A stretch of 64,000 nucleotides of DNA from Salinarimonas ramus (lineage in GTDB: Bacteria; Pseudomonadota; Alphaproteobacteria; Rhizobiales; Beijerinckiaceae). The number at the start of each line of letters is the position of its first letter. The first letter of the stretch is position 1. The translations under genes were made by a program, and so were the position numbers. The notes below the pieces were generated by a model. That model had not been told where the DNA came from. It was given only the letters and a program-made list of their open reading frames with translations, and made no database searches. The stretch is from positions 153,302 through 217,301 of the forward strand of contig NZ_BMMF01000013.1 of assembly GCF_014645695.1 (NCBI RefSeq), read 5' to 3'. Below, piece by piece: positions 26,775 through 36,200 of this stretch.

Positions 26775-29700
26775 GACGCCGCCCGCTGCGGGTGGACCGG
26801 TCGTGCGAGCCCCCGGCCGTCCTCGCGCAGTCGCGCGGCGGCCGCCATCAGCGCGGGCCAGGCCTCCATGAGCGCGCCGTAGAGGCCGATGAGCCGCCGG
26901 ACGCGCAGGAGCCGCGCGGTCCGGTCGAGATCGGGGCCGATCGCACGGGGGATATGGCTGTCGTCCTCGGCGAGGCGCGTGCGCGCGAGGCCGAGCGCCA
27001 GCTCTGCATCACGCGCCCAGAACGCCTTCTCCGACGGCGCCGCCGCGATCCGCGCCTCGACGGCGGCGATCTCGGCATGCGCGTCCGCGAGCGCCCGCTC
27101 CCGCAGCCAGGCGTCGAACGCCTCCGGTGCGGCCGCGGCGGCGCGGGCGAGGCGGGAGCCGAGCGTGCGCAGCCGCTCGGCGGGCTCCTCGGGCAGCCCG
27201 TCCTCGTGGGCGAGCGCCGCGCGCACGAGGGCTGCGAGGTCGACGGCGTCCGGCAGGGGCCGCGCGCCCGGCGTGGGTGCGCGATCGTGCAGGATCATGC
27301 CCGGCAGGTGCGCCGCGACGGCTGTGGGATCGGCCAGCATCGACACGAAGCCGAAGAGCGCGTCCTCCCGCCGCTGCACGGGGAGGAACGGCACGAGCGG
27401 GCGGCGGGCGTCGAAGCCCGCGGACAGGCAGAAGAAATCGCCGCCGCGACCGAGCGTCAGGCCCGGCACGTCGCGAAGGATCTCCCGGCTCGCCAGCGCG
27501 CGGGAATAGGTCTCGGGGTCGGCGGTCACGAGGTCGAAGGACGGCCCGGTGAGCCAGCGTGCCTCGTCCGCCCCCGCCCAGCCGGAATCGCCGAGCCAGC
27601 CGTGGGAGGTCGTCACGATCCGCCCCTCGCCCTTCGCGAGCCGGGCGAAGGCGTCGGCGTCGGCGCCCTCCGCCCGCAGCGGACGTGCCGGGTCGGCCGC
27701 GAAGAGCGCCGGGACTTCCGCACCGAGATGGGCGGCGTGCTGCCCGAGCCAGTCGACGGCGCGCGGCACGGCGCCCGCGAGCGCCTCGGCGCGGCTCGCC
27801 GCGACGCGGATCTCCGCGATGCCGGCGTCGGAGCGCAATGTGACGCCCGTGTCATCCGCGGCGGCGCGCATGCGCATGTCGGCGCGGGTATCGTCGTCGA
27901 CGCTGACGAAGGCCCGCCCGGCATTGTGCAGGAGGAGCGTGTTGCGCCCCGTCCCGTAGGGCGCGCCCGCGCCCTCGCCGTCGTCAAGGGCGAAGCGCAC
28001 GATCGCCGGATCGACACCGGCGGCTTCGGCGAGCCGGGCGGCGAAGGCGTCGATCTCGGCCGCGCCGGCATAGGCGACGGGCAGGCCCGTGCGCGCGGCG
28101 AGGTGAGCGAGGACGCCTTCGTAGGCCGCCTCGGTGGCCGCGTCGGGCTGGCGGCCGCAGACGACGATCTCCGGTGAATGCCCATAATCCTGCGCGTTCG
28201 CGACGTAGGAGGCGAGGCATTCCGCGAGGCTCTCGGGCCGGCCGCTCGACGGCACGCCGATCGCCGCGACGCCGGGGCCGGGCTGCGCGTCGGGCGCCCG
28301 CGCGAGGAGCGCGCGGCGCAGCGCGTCGGGATCGAGCGTCGCACGGACCGGCTCCGCGGGGGGCGAGGCCGAAGCTCCCTCCGCTTCGTCTTCCCCTCGC
28401 CCTTCTTCTTGCCCTCGCCCCTCGATCTCGGCGAGGAGCGCCTCGAGATCGGCGTCGTCGCCCGCCTGCGCCATCAGCGCGGTCACGGCGACGGCGACCT
28501 CCTCGATGGTCGGGCCGTCCATGAAGGTGGCGAGCGGCAGGTCGACGCCGAGGCGCTCGCGCAGGCGCGCGATGATGCGGATGATCAGCAGCGAATGGCC
28601 GCCGAGCGAGAAGAAGTCGTCGCGGATGTCGATCTTGCGGATCTCGAGCACGTCCTGCCAGAGCTCGAGCAGCACCGCCTCGATCTCGGTGCGCGGCGCG
28701 CGGATCTCCGTCTCGTCGCTCGTCGCCTCCTGCGGCAGCGGCAGGCGGGCGCGGTCGATCTTGCCGTTGGTGTTGAGCTCGAAGCGCGGCAAGAGCACGA
28801 TGTGCGCCGGGATCATGTAGTCCGGCAGGCGCTCGGCGAGATGCGCGCGCAGCCGCGGCACCTCCGGCGCCGGCCCCGATCCCGCCACCACGTAGGCGAC
28901 GAGGCGGCGGTCGTCGCCGGGGAAGGTGCGCGCGATGACGAGGCAATCGCCGACGGACGGATGCGCGCGAAGGGCGATCTCCACCTCGGCCGGCTCGACG
29001 CGAAAGCCCCGGATCTTCAGCTGGTCGTCCGCGCGCCCGATCAGCTCGAGCGCGCCGTCGCGGCGCAGGCGCGCGATGTCGCCGCTGCGATACATCCGCT
29101 CGCCCGGCGTCGCGGCGAACGGATCGGGCAGGAAGCGCTCCGCCGTCATGCCGGGCGCGCCGTTGTAGCCGCGCGCGAGCGCCGTCCCGGCGAGGAAGAG
29201 CTCGCCGGGCATGCCTTCCGGCACGGGGTGGAGATAGCGGTCCAGCACGTAGCAGCGCGACGAGCGCACCGGGCGGCCGATGGGCGGCAGCGCGCCGTAA
29301 TGGTCGGCGCGGGCGGTCACGTCGAGCGCGGTGACGACGTTGCTCTCGGTGGGCCCGTAATCGTTCCACAGCCGCAGGTGCGGGTAGCGCCGGAGAAGCC
29401 GCTCCACGGCGGGCGTGATCTTCAGCTGCTCGCCGGTGGCCATGACCTCCGTCAGCGCGAGCCGCTCCGGCGGCTGCCGCAGGATGCGCTCGGCCAGGAG
29501 GTCGAGGAGAACGACCGACACCACCGCGCGCTCGATGCCCTGCTCGAGATAGATGTCGACGGCGCGCGTGACGTCCGCCCGCTCGGCCTCCGTCAGGAGG
29601 TTCAGCGCGCCCCCGGTCATCAGGACGGAGAGGCTCTCGTTGAAGCTCGCGTCGAAGCCGATGGAGGCGAATTGCAGCGAGCGGGCGGGCTCCGGCAGCC

Positions 29701-32700
29701 GATCGACGAACCACGCCATCAGGTTCAGCTCCGCCCCGTGCGGATAGGCGACGCCCTTGGGCAGACCCGTGGAGCCGGACGTGTAGAGGATGTAGGCCGT
29801 CGCCTCGTGCGGCACGGTGGCGGGAAGCGGCGTGCGGGCGGCAGCTCCCTCGGCGGCGACGTCCGCGAGGTCGAGGACCGGCGCGCCCAGCGCCTCGGCG
29901 CGCTCGCGGGTGGCGGCATGCGCGAGGACGAAGGGCGCGCGGGAATTGGCCAGCACGAAGCGCAGGCGCTCCGTCGGCAGGCCGAGGTCGAGCGGCACGC
30001 AGGCGCCGCCGGCCTTGAGGATCGCCAGCATGGCGATCATCCGCTCGAAGCCGCGCTGCGTGGCGAAGGCGACGGACACGTCCGGCCCGACGCCTTTGGA
30101 AAGGAGGCCCGCGGCGAGCGCGTCGCTCCGCTCGGCGAGCTCGCGATGGGTGAGGACGACCTCGCCCGCGCGCAGCGCCTCGGCATCGGGCGTTCGCGCG
30201 GCGGCGGCGCGCAGGCGGGCTGCGATGGAATCGCCGGGATCGAGGGGCTCCGGCTCGGGATTGAGCCGGCTATAGATTTCGGCCGCGCGGTCCGGCGGCA
30301 GGAGCGGCACCGATCCGATCCGCCGGCGGGGATCGGCGGCGATGCCCGCGATCACCGTGCGCCACGCCTCCGCAAGCCGCTCGACGGTGTCGCGCTCGAA
30401 CAGCTCCGTGTCGTACTCGATGGAGCCCTCGATGCGCCCGTCGACCTCCGCCAGCTCGACGTTGAGGTCGAACTTGGCCGTGCCGTTGTGGATCGGCACC
30501 GGCGTCGCCGCGAGATCGGGGAGCGCGATCGCGCCCGCGCCCGCTCCGGCGTCGTGGAGGCCGAACAGCGTCTGGACCAGCGGTCCGTGGCTGCGCGAGC
30601 GGGGGAGATCGAGGCGCTCGACGATGCGCTCGAAGGGCGTGCTCGCGTGCTGGAATCCCTCCAGCAGGCGCTCGCGCACGTGATCGAGCAGCGCCTCGAA
30701 ACTCGGGTTCTCGCGGACGGCGATGCGCACGGGCAGCGTGTCGACGAAGAACCCGACGATGCGCTCGAGCTCCGGCCGGGCGCGGTTCGCCACGGGGACG
30801 CCGATCACCATGTCCTCGTCGCCGCCGACACGGTGGAGGACGATCGCCCAGGCCGCGAGCATGGCCATGAAGGGCGTGGCGCCCCGCTCCCCGGCGATCC
30901 GGCGCAGCTTCGCGGTGGCTTCCGGGGGGAAGGAGAGCGGCAGGCTGTCGCCGAGCTGGCGGCGAACGGCCGGGCGCGGCCGATCGCTCGGCAGGTTGAT
31001 CGCCTCCGGCGCGCCGGCGAGGGTCGCGACCCAGTACTCCTCGTCCGCCCGCGCCGTCTCGGCGCGCGCGGCATCCGCCTGCCAGGCGACGTAATCGGCG
31101 AAGCCCGGCGCCTCGGGGGCGATCTCGGGCGCGCGCCCCGCGAGCGCCGCCGCGTAGAGCGCGGCGAGGTCCTGCGCGAGGATGCCCGTCGACCACGCGT
31201 CCGTGGCGATGTGGTGGATGGCGAGGAGGAGGACGTGATCGTCCTCGGCGATCCGCACGAGATGGGCCCGCGCGATGGGGCCGTTCGCGAGATCGAAGGG
31301 CCGCGCCGCGCAGCCGCGCAGGAGCGCCGCAGCCGCGTCCTCATCGGCGGCCGTGAGCGTCTCCAGGGGGAGACCGGTCGCCGGCGCGATGCGGACGACC
31401 GGCCCGTCGCGGCCCTCCAGGACGTGCGTGCGCAGCGCCTCGTGGCGCTCCGCGAGGCCGTCCAGGGCCTGCGCCAGCGCCGACGTGCTCGACCGTCCTC
31501 TCAACCGAAGCGCGAAAGCCGTGTTGTAGGCTCCGCTTTCCGGATCGAGCCTCTGGAGGAAGTAGAGCCGTCGCTGCCCCGGCGAGAGCGGCAGGTCGCC
31601 GTCGCGCGACACGCGCGGAATGCGGGCGCGGGGGCCCGACGCCGTCGCGCTCTTGCGTTCGCGGGCGCGCCGGAGCGCCTCCGCCTTCTGCGCCGGCGAC
31701 AGCATCGGCCGATCCTCCTTCTCGACGGTGTGGAGCGTGGGCGGGCGCGGCGCCGGCGCGGCCGCGGCCTCCGCGAGGAGCCGCTCGACCGGCTCGACGG
31801 AGGATCGCGCGACGTAGTCCCGGGCGGTGCGCGCGACCGCGCGGGAGGCCTCTTCGTAGCCGGCTACGTCGCCCCAGAGCGCGGCGAGCGCATCGCGCCA
31901 GGGGCCGATCTCCTGGTCCGGCACGACGGGCTCGAGCAGCAGGTTCTCGCCGAGCCGGTCGCGATAACCCTCGATGGGGCGCACGGGGAGCGGCGCGCGG
32001 GTGCCGAGCAGCGCCTCCGGCAGCGCGCCGTGATCGGAGGCGAGCACCGGGACGCCACGCAGCATGGCGTCGACGGCGGCCATGCCGAAGCTCTCGAACC
32101 ACAGGCTCGGCATCAGGACGACGCTCGTGCCTGCGAGGACGTCGTCGAGCGCGGGTCGGTTGGCGCGTATCTGGACGTTGGGCAGCCCCGCGAGCCGTCG
32201 CCGGTCGTCGGGCGTCGTCGCATAGCCGGGAAGCGCCGCGAAGGGCTTGTCGGGGAAGGCGGCTGCGAGGTCGCAGAAGAGGCCGAGCCCCTTCACCGCG
32301 CTCGCGTTGATCAAGAGCGCCGGTCCCGCGGGATCGGCGAGCATCGGATAGGGCCCGGTGCCGAAATGCGGCGGCGCGTAGAGATCCGCCGCGACGCCGG
32401 CATGGCGTTCGACGTAGGAGGCCGCCGCCCGGCTGAGCACGAGGCGCAGGCGGCAGCGGCGCACGAGCCGCGTGCGCTCCTCCCCCGGATAGAGGCTCTC
32501 GGGGCCGAAGGGGAAGAGCTGGGGCGTCAACGCCAGGTAGACGACGCGCTCGGGCGCCGCCTGGAGCGCCGCCTCGAGCAGGCTCTGGCTCGGATCCTCG
32601 CTCGCGACGAAGACCCAGTCCGGCCGCTCCCGCGCGATGGTCTCGCCGAGCGCCGCGATCATGCGGCCCTGGTCGGCGACGGCGTGGACGTCGACGCCGC

Positions 32701-32932
32701 TGTTCACGAAGCGCTCGCCGAAGGCGGTGGCGGTGAGCGCGTCGCCCTCGGCGAGACGGCGCGCGCGCCAATCGGCGTAGGTCTCCTCGGGGGGGCTCGA
32801 AAGTGCGGGCGTGACCACGGACACGGCATGCCCACGCGCGGCCAAGGCCTCGGCGAGCGCCCGGTTGGACCGGTTCGCGCCGCCGTGATAGCGGGTGTAG
32901 GGGACGTTCGTCGCCAGCACCAGTCGCAACAT
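26771..32932 (-). CDS. Glycosyltransferase-NRPS fusion: GT4-C-A-PCP-GT-A-like
   Basis: 2053 aa in one open frame. Residues 1-400 are a GT-B glycosyltransferase (ESFGMAAVD, 280-288: EX7E with the second Glu as Asp). Residues 446-880 are a condensation domain (HHIATDA 573-579, final Gly replaced), 896-1400 an adenylation domain (residues D-A-N-V-M-T-D-V-V, which I cannot assign), and 1410-1485 a PCP (Ser1447). After a Glu/Gly-rich linker comes about 350 residues with a GT-A look: VAAIGVPSSGRP strand, then VSVDDDTRADMR (1677-1688) whose Asp triplet resembles a metal/nucleotide-sugar motif. A helical tail closes the protein. Met410 has AAGGAGG 8 bases upstream, so the NRPS part may also be made separately. 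GAAGGGG precedes the ATG at 32932. Confidence 0.88.
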   Translation of the reverse strand: MLRLVLATNVPYTRYHGGANRSNRALAEALAARGHAVSVVTPALSSPPEETYADWRARRLAEGDALTATAFGERFVNSGVDVHAVADQGRMIAALGETIARERPDWVFVASEDPSQSLLEAALQAAPERVVYLALTPQLFPFGPESLYPGEERTRLVRRCRLRLVLSRAAASYVERHAGVAADLYAPPHFGTGPYPMLADPAGPALLINASAVKGLGLFCDLAAAFPDKPFAALPGYATTPDDRRRLAGLPNVQIRANRPALDDVLAGTSVVLMPSLWFESFGMAAVDAMLRGVPVLASDHGALPEALLGTRAPLPVRPIEGYRDRLGENLLLEPVVPDQEIGPWRDALAALWGDVAGYEEASRAVARTARDYVARSSVEPVERLLAEAAAAPAPRPPTLHTVEKEDRPMLSPAQKAEALRRARERKSATASGPRARIPRVSRDGDLPLSPGQRRLYFLQRLDPESGAYNTAFALRLRGRSSTSALAQALDGLAERHEALRTHVLEGRDGPVVRIAPATGLPLETLTAADEDAAAALLRGCAARPFDLANGPIARAHLVRIAEDDHVLLLAIHHIATDAWSTGILAQDLAALYAAALAGRAPEIAPEAPGFADYVAWQADAARAETARADEEYWVATLAGAPEAINLPSDRPRPAVRRQLGDSLPLSFPPEATAKLRRIAGERGATPFMAMLAAWAIVLHRVGGDEDMVIGVPVANRARPELERIVGFFVDTLPVRIAVRENPSFEALLDHVRERLLEGFQHASTPFERIVERLDLPRSRSHGPLVQTLFGLHDAGAGAGAIALPDLAATPVPIHNGTAKFDLNVELAEVDGRIEGSIEYDTELFERDTVERLAEAWRTVIAGIAADPRRRIGSVPLLPPDRAAEIYSRLNPEPEPLDPGDSIAARLRAAAARTPDAEALRAGEVVLTHRELAERSDALAAGLLSKGVGPDVSVAFATQRGFERMIAMLAILKAGGACVPLDLGLPTERLRFVLANSRAPFVLAHAATRERAEALGAPVLDLADVAAEGAAARTPLPATVPHEATAYILYTSGSTGLPKGVAYPHGAELNLMAWFVDRLPEPARSLQFASIGFDASFNESLSVLMTGGALNLLTEAERADVTRAVDIYLEQGIERAVVSVVLLDLLAERILRQPPERLALTEVMATGEQLKITPAVERLLRRYPHLRLWNDYGPTESNVVTALDVTARADHYGALPPIGRPVRSSRCYVLDRYLHPVPEGMPGELFLAGTALARGYNGAPGMTAERFLPDPFAATPGERMYRSGDIARLRRDGALELIGRADDQLKIRGFRVEPAEVEIALRAHPSVGDCLVIARTFPGDDRRLVAYVVAGSGPAPEVPRLRAHLAERLPDYMIPAHIVLLPRFELNTNGKIDRARLPLPQEATSDETEIRAPRTEIEAVLLELWQDVLEIRKIDIRDDFFSLGGHSLLIIRIIARLRERLGVDLPLATFMDGPTIEEVAVAVTALMAQAGDDADLEALLAEIEGRGQEEGRGEDEAEGASASPPAEPVRATLDPDALRRALLARAPDAQPGPGVAAIGVPSSGRPESLAECLASYVANAQDYGHSPEIVVCGRQPDAATEAAYEGVLAHLAARTGLPVAYAGAAEIDAFAARLAEAAGVDPAIVRFALDDGEGAGAPYGTGRNTLLLHNAGRAFVSVDDDTRADMRMRAAADDTGVTLRSDAGIAEIRVAASRAEALAGAVPRAVDWLGQHAAHLGAEVPALFAADPARPLRAEGADADAFARLAKGEGRIVTTSHGWLGDSGWAGADEARWLTGPSFDLVTADPETYSRALASREILRDVPGLTLGRGGDFFCLSAGFDARRPLVPFLPVQRREDALFGFVSMLADPTAVAAHLPGMILHDRAPTPGARPLPDAVDLAALVRAALAHEDGLPEEPAERLRTLGSRLARAAAAAPEAFDAWLRERALADAHAEIAAVEARIAAAPSEKAFWARDAELALGLARTRLAEDDSHIPRAIGPDLDRTARLLRVRRLIGLYGALMEAWPALMAAAARLREDGRGLARPVHPQRAAS
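27233..28273 (-). other. GT-A-like domain at C-terminus of the GT-NRPS fusion
   Basis: Residues about 1554-1900. It opens with a Rossmann-like strand and loop (VAAIGVPSSGRPESL), then GRNTLLLHNAG and FVSVDDDTRADMR, the order strand, helix, acidic triplet seen in many GT-A glycosyltransferases. I do not recognise a specific family. It lies downstream of a carrier domain, an unusual place for such a domain. Confidence 0.5.
31703..31720 (-). promoter_or_regulatory. Internal ribosome binding site and ATG inside GT-NRPS frame
   Basis: On the minus strand AAGGAGG (31714-31720) stands 8 bases before an in-frame ATG (31703-31705, codon 410). The residues after it (MLSPAQKAEALRRARERK) look like a typical NRPS N-terminal docking helix. 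A ribosome could therefore start here and make the C-A-PCP part without the glycosyltransferase. No stop codon separates the two parts in this sequence. Confidence 0.65.
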
Positions 32933-33260
32933 CCGCGCCCCTTCGGATCAGCCCGCTCCACCGCCGGGCGTAGTATGCGCGACTCGCCTCCGGCGAGGCA
33001 ACCTCGGGCCGGCGCGCCGGCCGTGCCGGCGGACACCTGCCGGCTCCCCGTGGGCATGAGATGCGAATCGCGGCGGCTTATCAACGCCTAATTTCAGCGA
33101 ACCCCCGTGACCTTCGCCCAGCCCGCCATGCCCACGGTCCCGAGATTGGCAATCTGCAGTAAGCATACGGAGCGTGCTGGACGCAACCTTGCGCAGATGG
33201 CGGTTGCCCCGCGCACGGTCGCTGAATAGTCTCCGGCGGGAAGTCGGGGGCCGGGCATCC
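32933..33260. promoter_or_regulatory. Divergent intergenic region between the two synthase arms
   Basis: 328 bases between the GT-NRPS gene (minus) and the PKS gene (plus). It must contain promoters for both arms. The part near 33100-33180 is less GC-rich (for example TTGGCAATCTGCAGTAAGCA), as expected for a promoter, but I cannot place -35/-10 boxes or an operator with confidence. Confidence 0.5.
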
Positions 33261-36200
33261 ATGCAGATCGCGATCGTCGGTATCGGATGCCGCTTGCCGG
33301 GCTGCCCCGACCGCCGGGCGTTCTGGCGGCGTCTCGTCGCCGGCGAGGAATGCCTGACCCGATTCGCGCGCGACGAGATGCTGGCCGACGGCGTGCCCGC
33401 CCGCCTCCTCGACGATCCCGCCTACGTCCCCGTCGCCGGCTATCTGGAGGACGCCGACCGATTCGACGCGGCGTTCTTCGGCACGACGCCGTCCGAGGCG
33501 CGCCGCACCGACCCGCAGCAGCGCCTCCTCCTCGAATGCGCCTATCATGCGTTGGGCGACGCCGGCTACGCGCCAGCGACCCTGCCGGGGGTGGTGGGGG
33601 TCTATGCGGGTACCGGAGCGAACGCCCATTTCTGGCGCGACCTGGAATACGCGAACGACGACCCCTCCGAGCAATTCCTCTCCTATGTGGGCAACGACAA
33701 GGACTTCGCGGCGACGCGCATCGCCTACAGGCTCGGGCTGAAGGGCGCGGCCGTCGCGGTGCAGACCGCCTGCTCGACGGCGCTCGTCGCGGTCCACCTC
33801 GCCTGCCAGAGCCTCCTCCTCGGCGAGACCGACATGGCGCTGGCCGGCGCGTCCTCGCTGCGCCTGCCGCGGCGCGCCGGGTACCGCTACGAGCCCGACG
33901 GCATCGAATCGCCCGACGGGCATTGCCGCCCCTTCGACGCGAACGCCGCCGGCACCGTCTTCGGCGACGGCGTGGCGATGCTCGCCCTGCGCCGCCTCGA
34001 CGACGCGCTGGCGAGCGGGGACCGCATCCATGCGGTGATCCGCGGCTCGGCGGTGAACAACGACGGCGCGGACAAGCTCGGCTTCACGGCACCCAGCGAA
34101 TCCGGCCAGATCGGCGCCGTCGCCGAGGCCCTCGCGGTGGCGGGCTGCGACCCCGCCGATGTCGCCTTCATCGAGACGCACGGTACGGGAACGGCGCTCG
34201 GCGACGCGGTGGAGGTCTCCGCGCTCGCAACGGTCTTCGCGGGAGCGCGCCGCGCGGCGCCCTGCCCGCTCGGCTCGGTGAAGGCCAATATCGGCCACAC
34301 CGACACGGTGGCCGGCGCGGCCGGGCTGATCAAGGCGGCGCTGGCGCTGCAAAACCGGCTCCTGCCGCCGCAGGTGAATTTCGCGGCGCCCAACCCGCTG
34401 CTCGGCCTCGCCGATCGCGGCTTTCGCGTCCACGATCACGCATTGCCGCTCGCCCCCGGCGCGGTCGCGGGGGTGAGCTCGTTCGGGATCGGCGGAAGCA
34501 ACGTGCACATGGTGCTCGAGGCCCCGCCGCAGCGCGCGGCGCGGTCGGCGCGCGCCGTCGCGGGGGCGCGGATCTTCCCCGTCGCGGCCGCCTCGCCCGA
34601 GGCACTGGCTCACCGGCTCGACGATCTCGCGGACATGGTCGCGCGCGACGCGCCCGACCCCGACGATCTCACCTTCACGCTGCGCCGGACCGAAGCCGGG
34701 CTGCGCTGCCGCCACGTTCGCATCGCCGGGCCGGACGAGACGCCTTTCGCCGGAGGCGCCCCCGCGCCGCGCATCGCGTCGCCCGCGGACAAGCCGGCGC
34801 GACGCGTCTTCCTGATGCCGGGCCAGGGCGCGCAGTATCCCGGGATGGGAAGCGGGCTATACGAGCGCTTCGCCGGCTATCGCGAGGCGATCGACGAGGC
34901 GGCGGCGATCCTGACGCCGCTGCTGGGCGAGGACGTCCGCCGCCTGATGGCCGCCGGCACGCCCGAGGAGCTGGCGCAGACGCGCCTGACCCAGCCGCTC
35001 GTCTTCGCCTGCGACGTCGCTTGCGCGCGGCTCCTGCAGAGCGTCGGCGTCGCACCGGACATGATCATCGGTCACAGCCTCGGCGAGTACGCCGCCGCCT
35101 GCATGGCCGGTGTGTTCTCCTTCGCCGACGGCCTTCGCCTCGTCGCCCGGCGCGGCGCGCTGATGCAGGCGCTGCCGACCGGGCGCATGGTCGCCGTCGG
35201 CGCGGATGCCGAGACGGTCGCGCGCCACCTGCGCGGTGCCACCGCCATCGCGGCGCTGAACGCGCGCGAGAGCACCGTGATCTCCGGCCCGCCGCAGGAC
35301 GTCTCCGCCAGCGTCGCGGCATTGGAGGCGGCGGGCCACGCCTGCCTGCCGCTCGCCACTTCCCACGCCTTCCATTCGGCCATGATGGAGCCGATGCTCG
35401 ACGCCTTCCGCGCCGAGCTCGCGCGCACCGCGCTGCGCCCGCCGCGCATCCCTGTCGTCTCGAACCTCACCGGCGGCATTCTCTCGGATGCCGATGCGAC
35501 GTCGCCGGACTACTGGTGCCGGCAGCTGCGCGCGCCGGTGCGCTTCGCGGACGGCATCGGGACCCTGCTCGCAGAGGGGCCGGCGATCCTCCTCGAAGCC
35601 GGCCCGGGGCGCGTGCTGTCCTCGCTGGCGCGCCGCCACCCGGCCTTCGCCGAGGCTGTGGGAGCGCACGCCCTTCTCCCGCCGCCGCAGGAGCGCCGCG
35701 ACGAGGTCGCCGCCGTGCTGGAGGCGGCGGGTGCGGCCTGGGTCTCCGGCGCCGAGGTCGACTGGGGGGCGCTGGACGACGTTTCGGAGCCGCGCGTCGT
35801 CGACCTTCCGCCCTATCGTTTCGCCCGCGAGCGCCATTGGCTCGACCCGGCCCCCGCCCGCATGCGCCCGATGGAGGAGCCGCGCCTGCCGCAGATCCTC
35901 GTTCCCGGCTGGCGGCGCGATCCCCGCCGCGCGCCACGCGAAGGCCGGCTCGACGGCCGCTGGCTGGTCGAGGCGTCCGGGAACGGTGCCGATACCGCCA
36001 TCGCGGAGGCGCTACGGGCGCTAGGCGCACAGGCCGAGGTGCTGCCGCTCGATCGGATCGTAGCCGACGCGACATCGGAAACCGCCGGCATCGTCCTCGT
36101 CGGCGCCGGCGGCGATCCCCTCGCCCGCGTCGCCGCGTCGGCACGAGCCGCCGAGACGCGGGGGAGCGCGCACCCCCTCGCCATCGCCTGGCAGGCGTCG

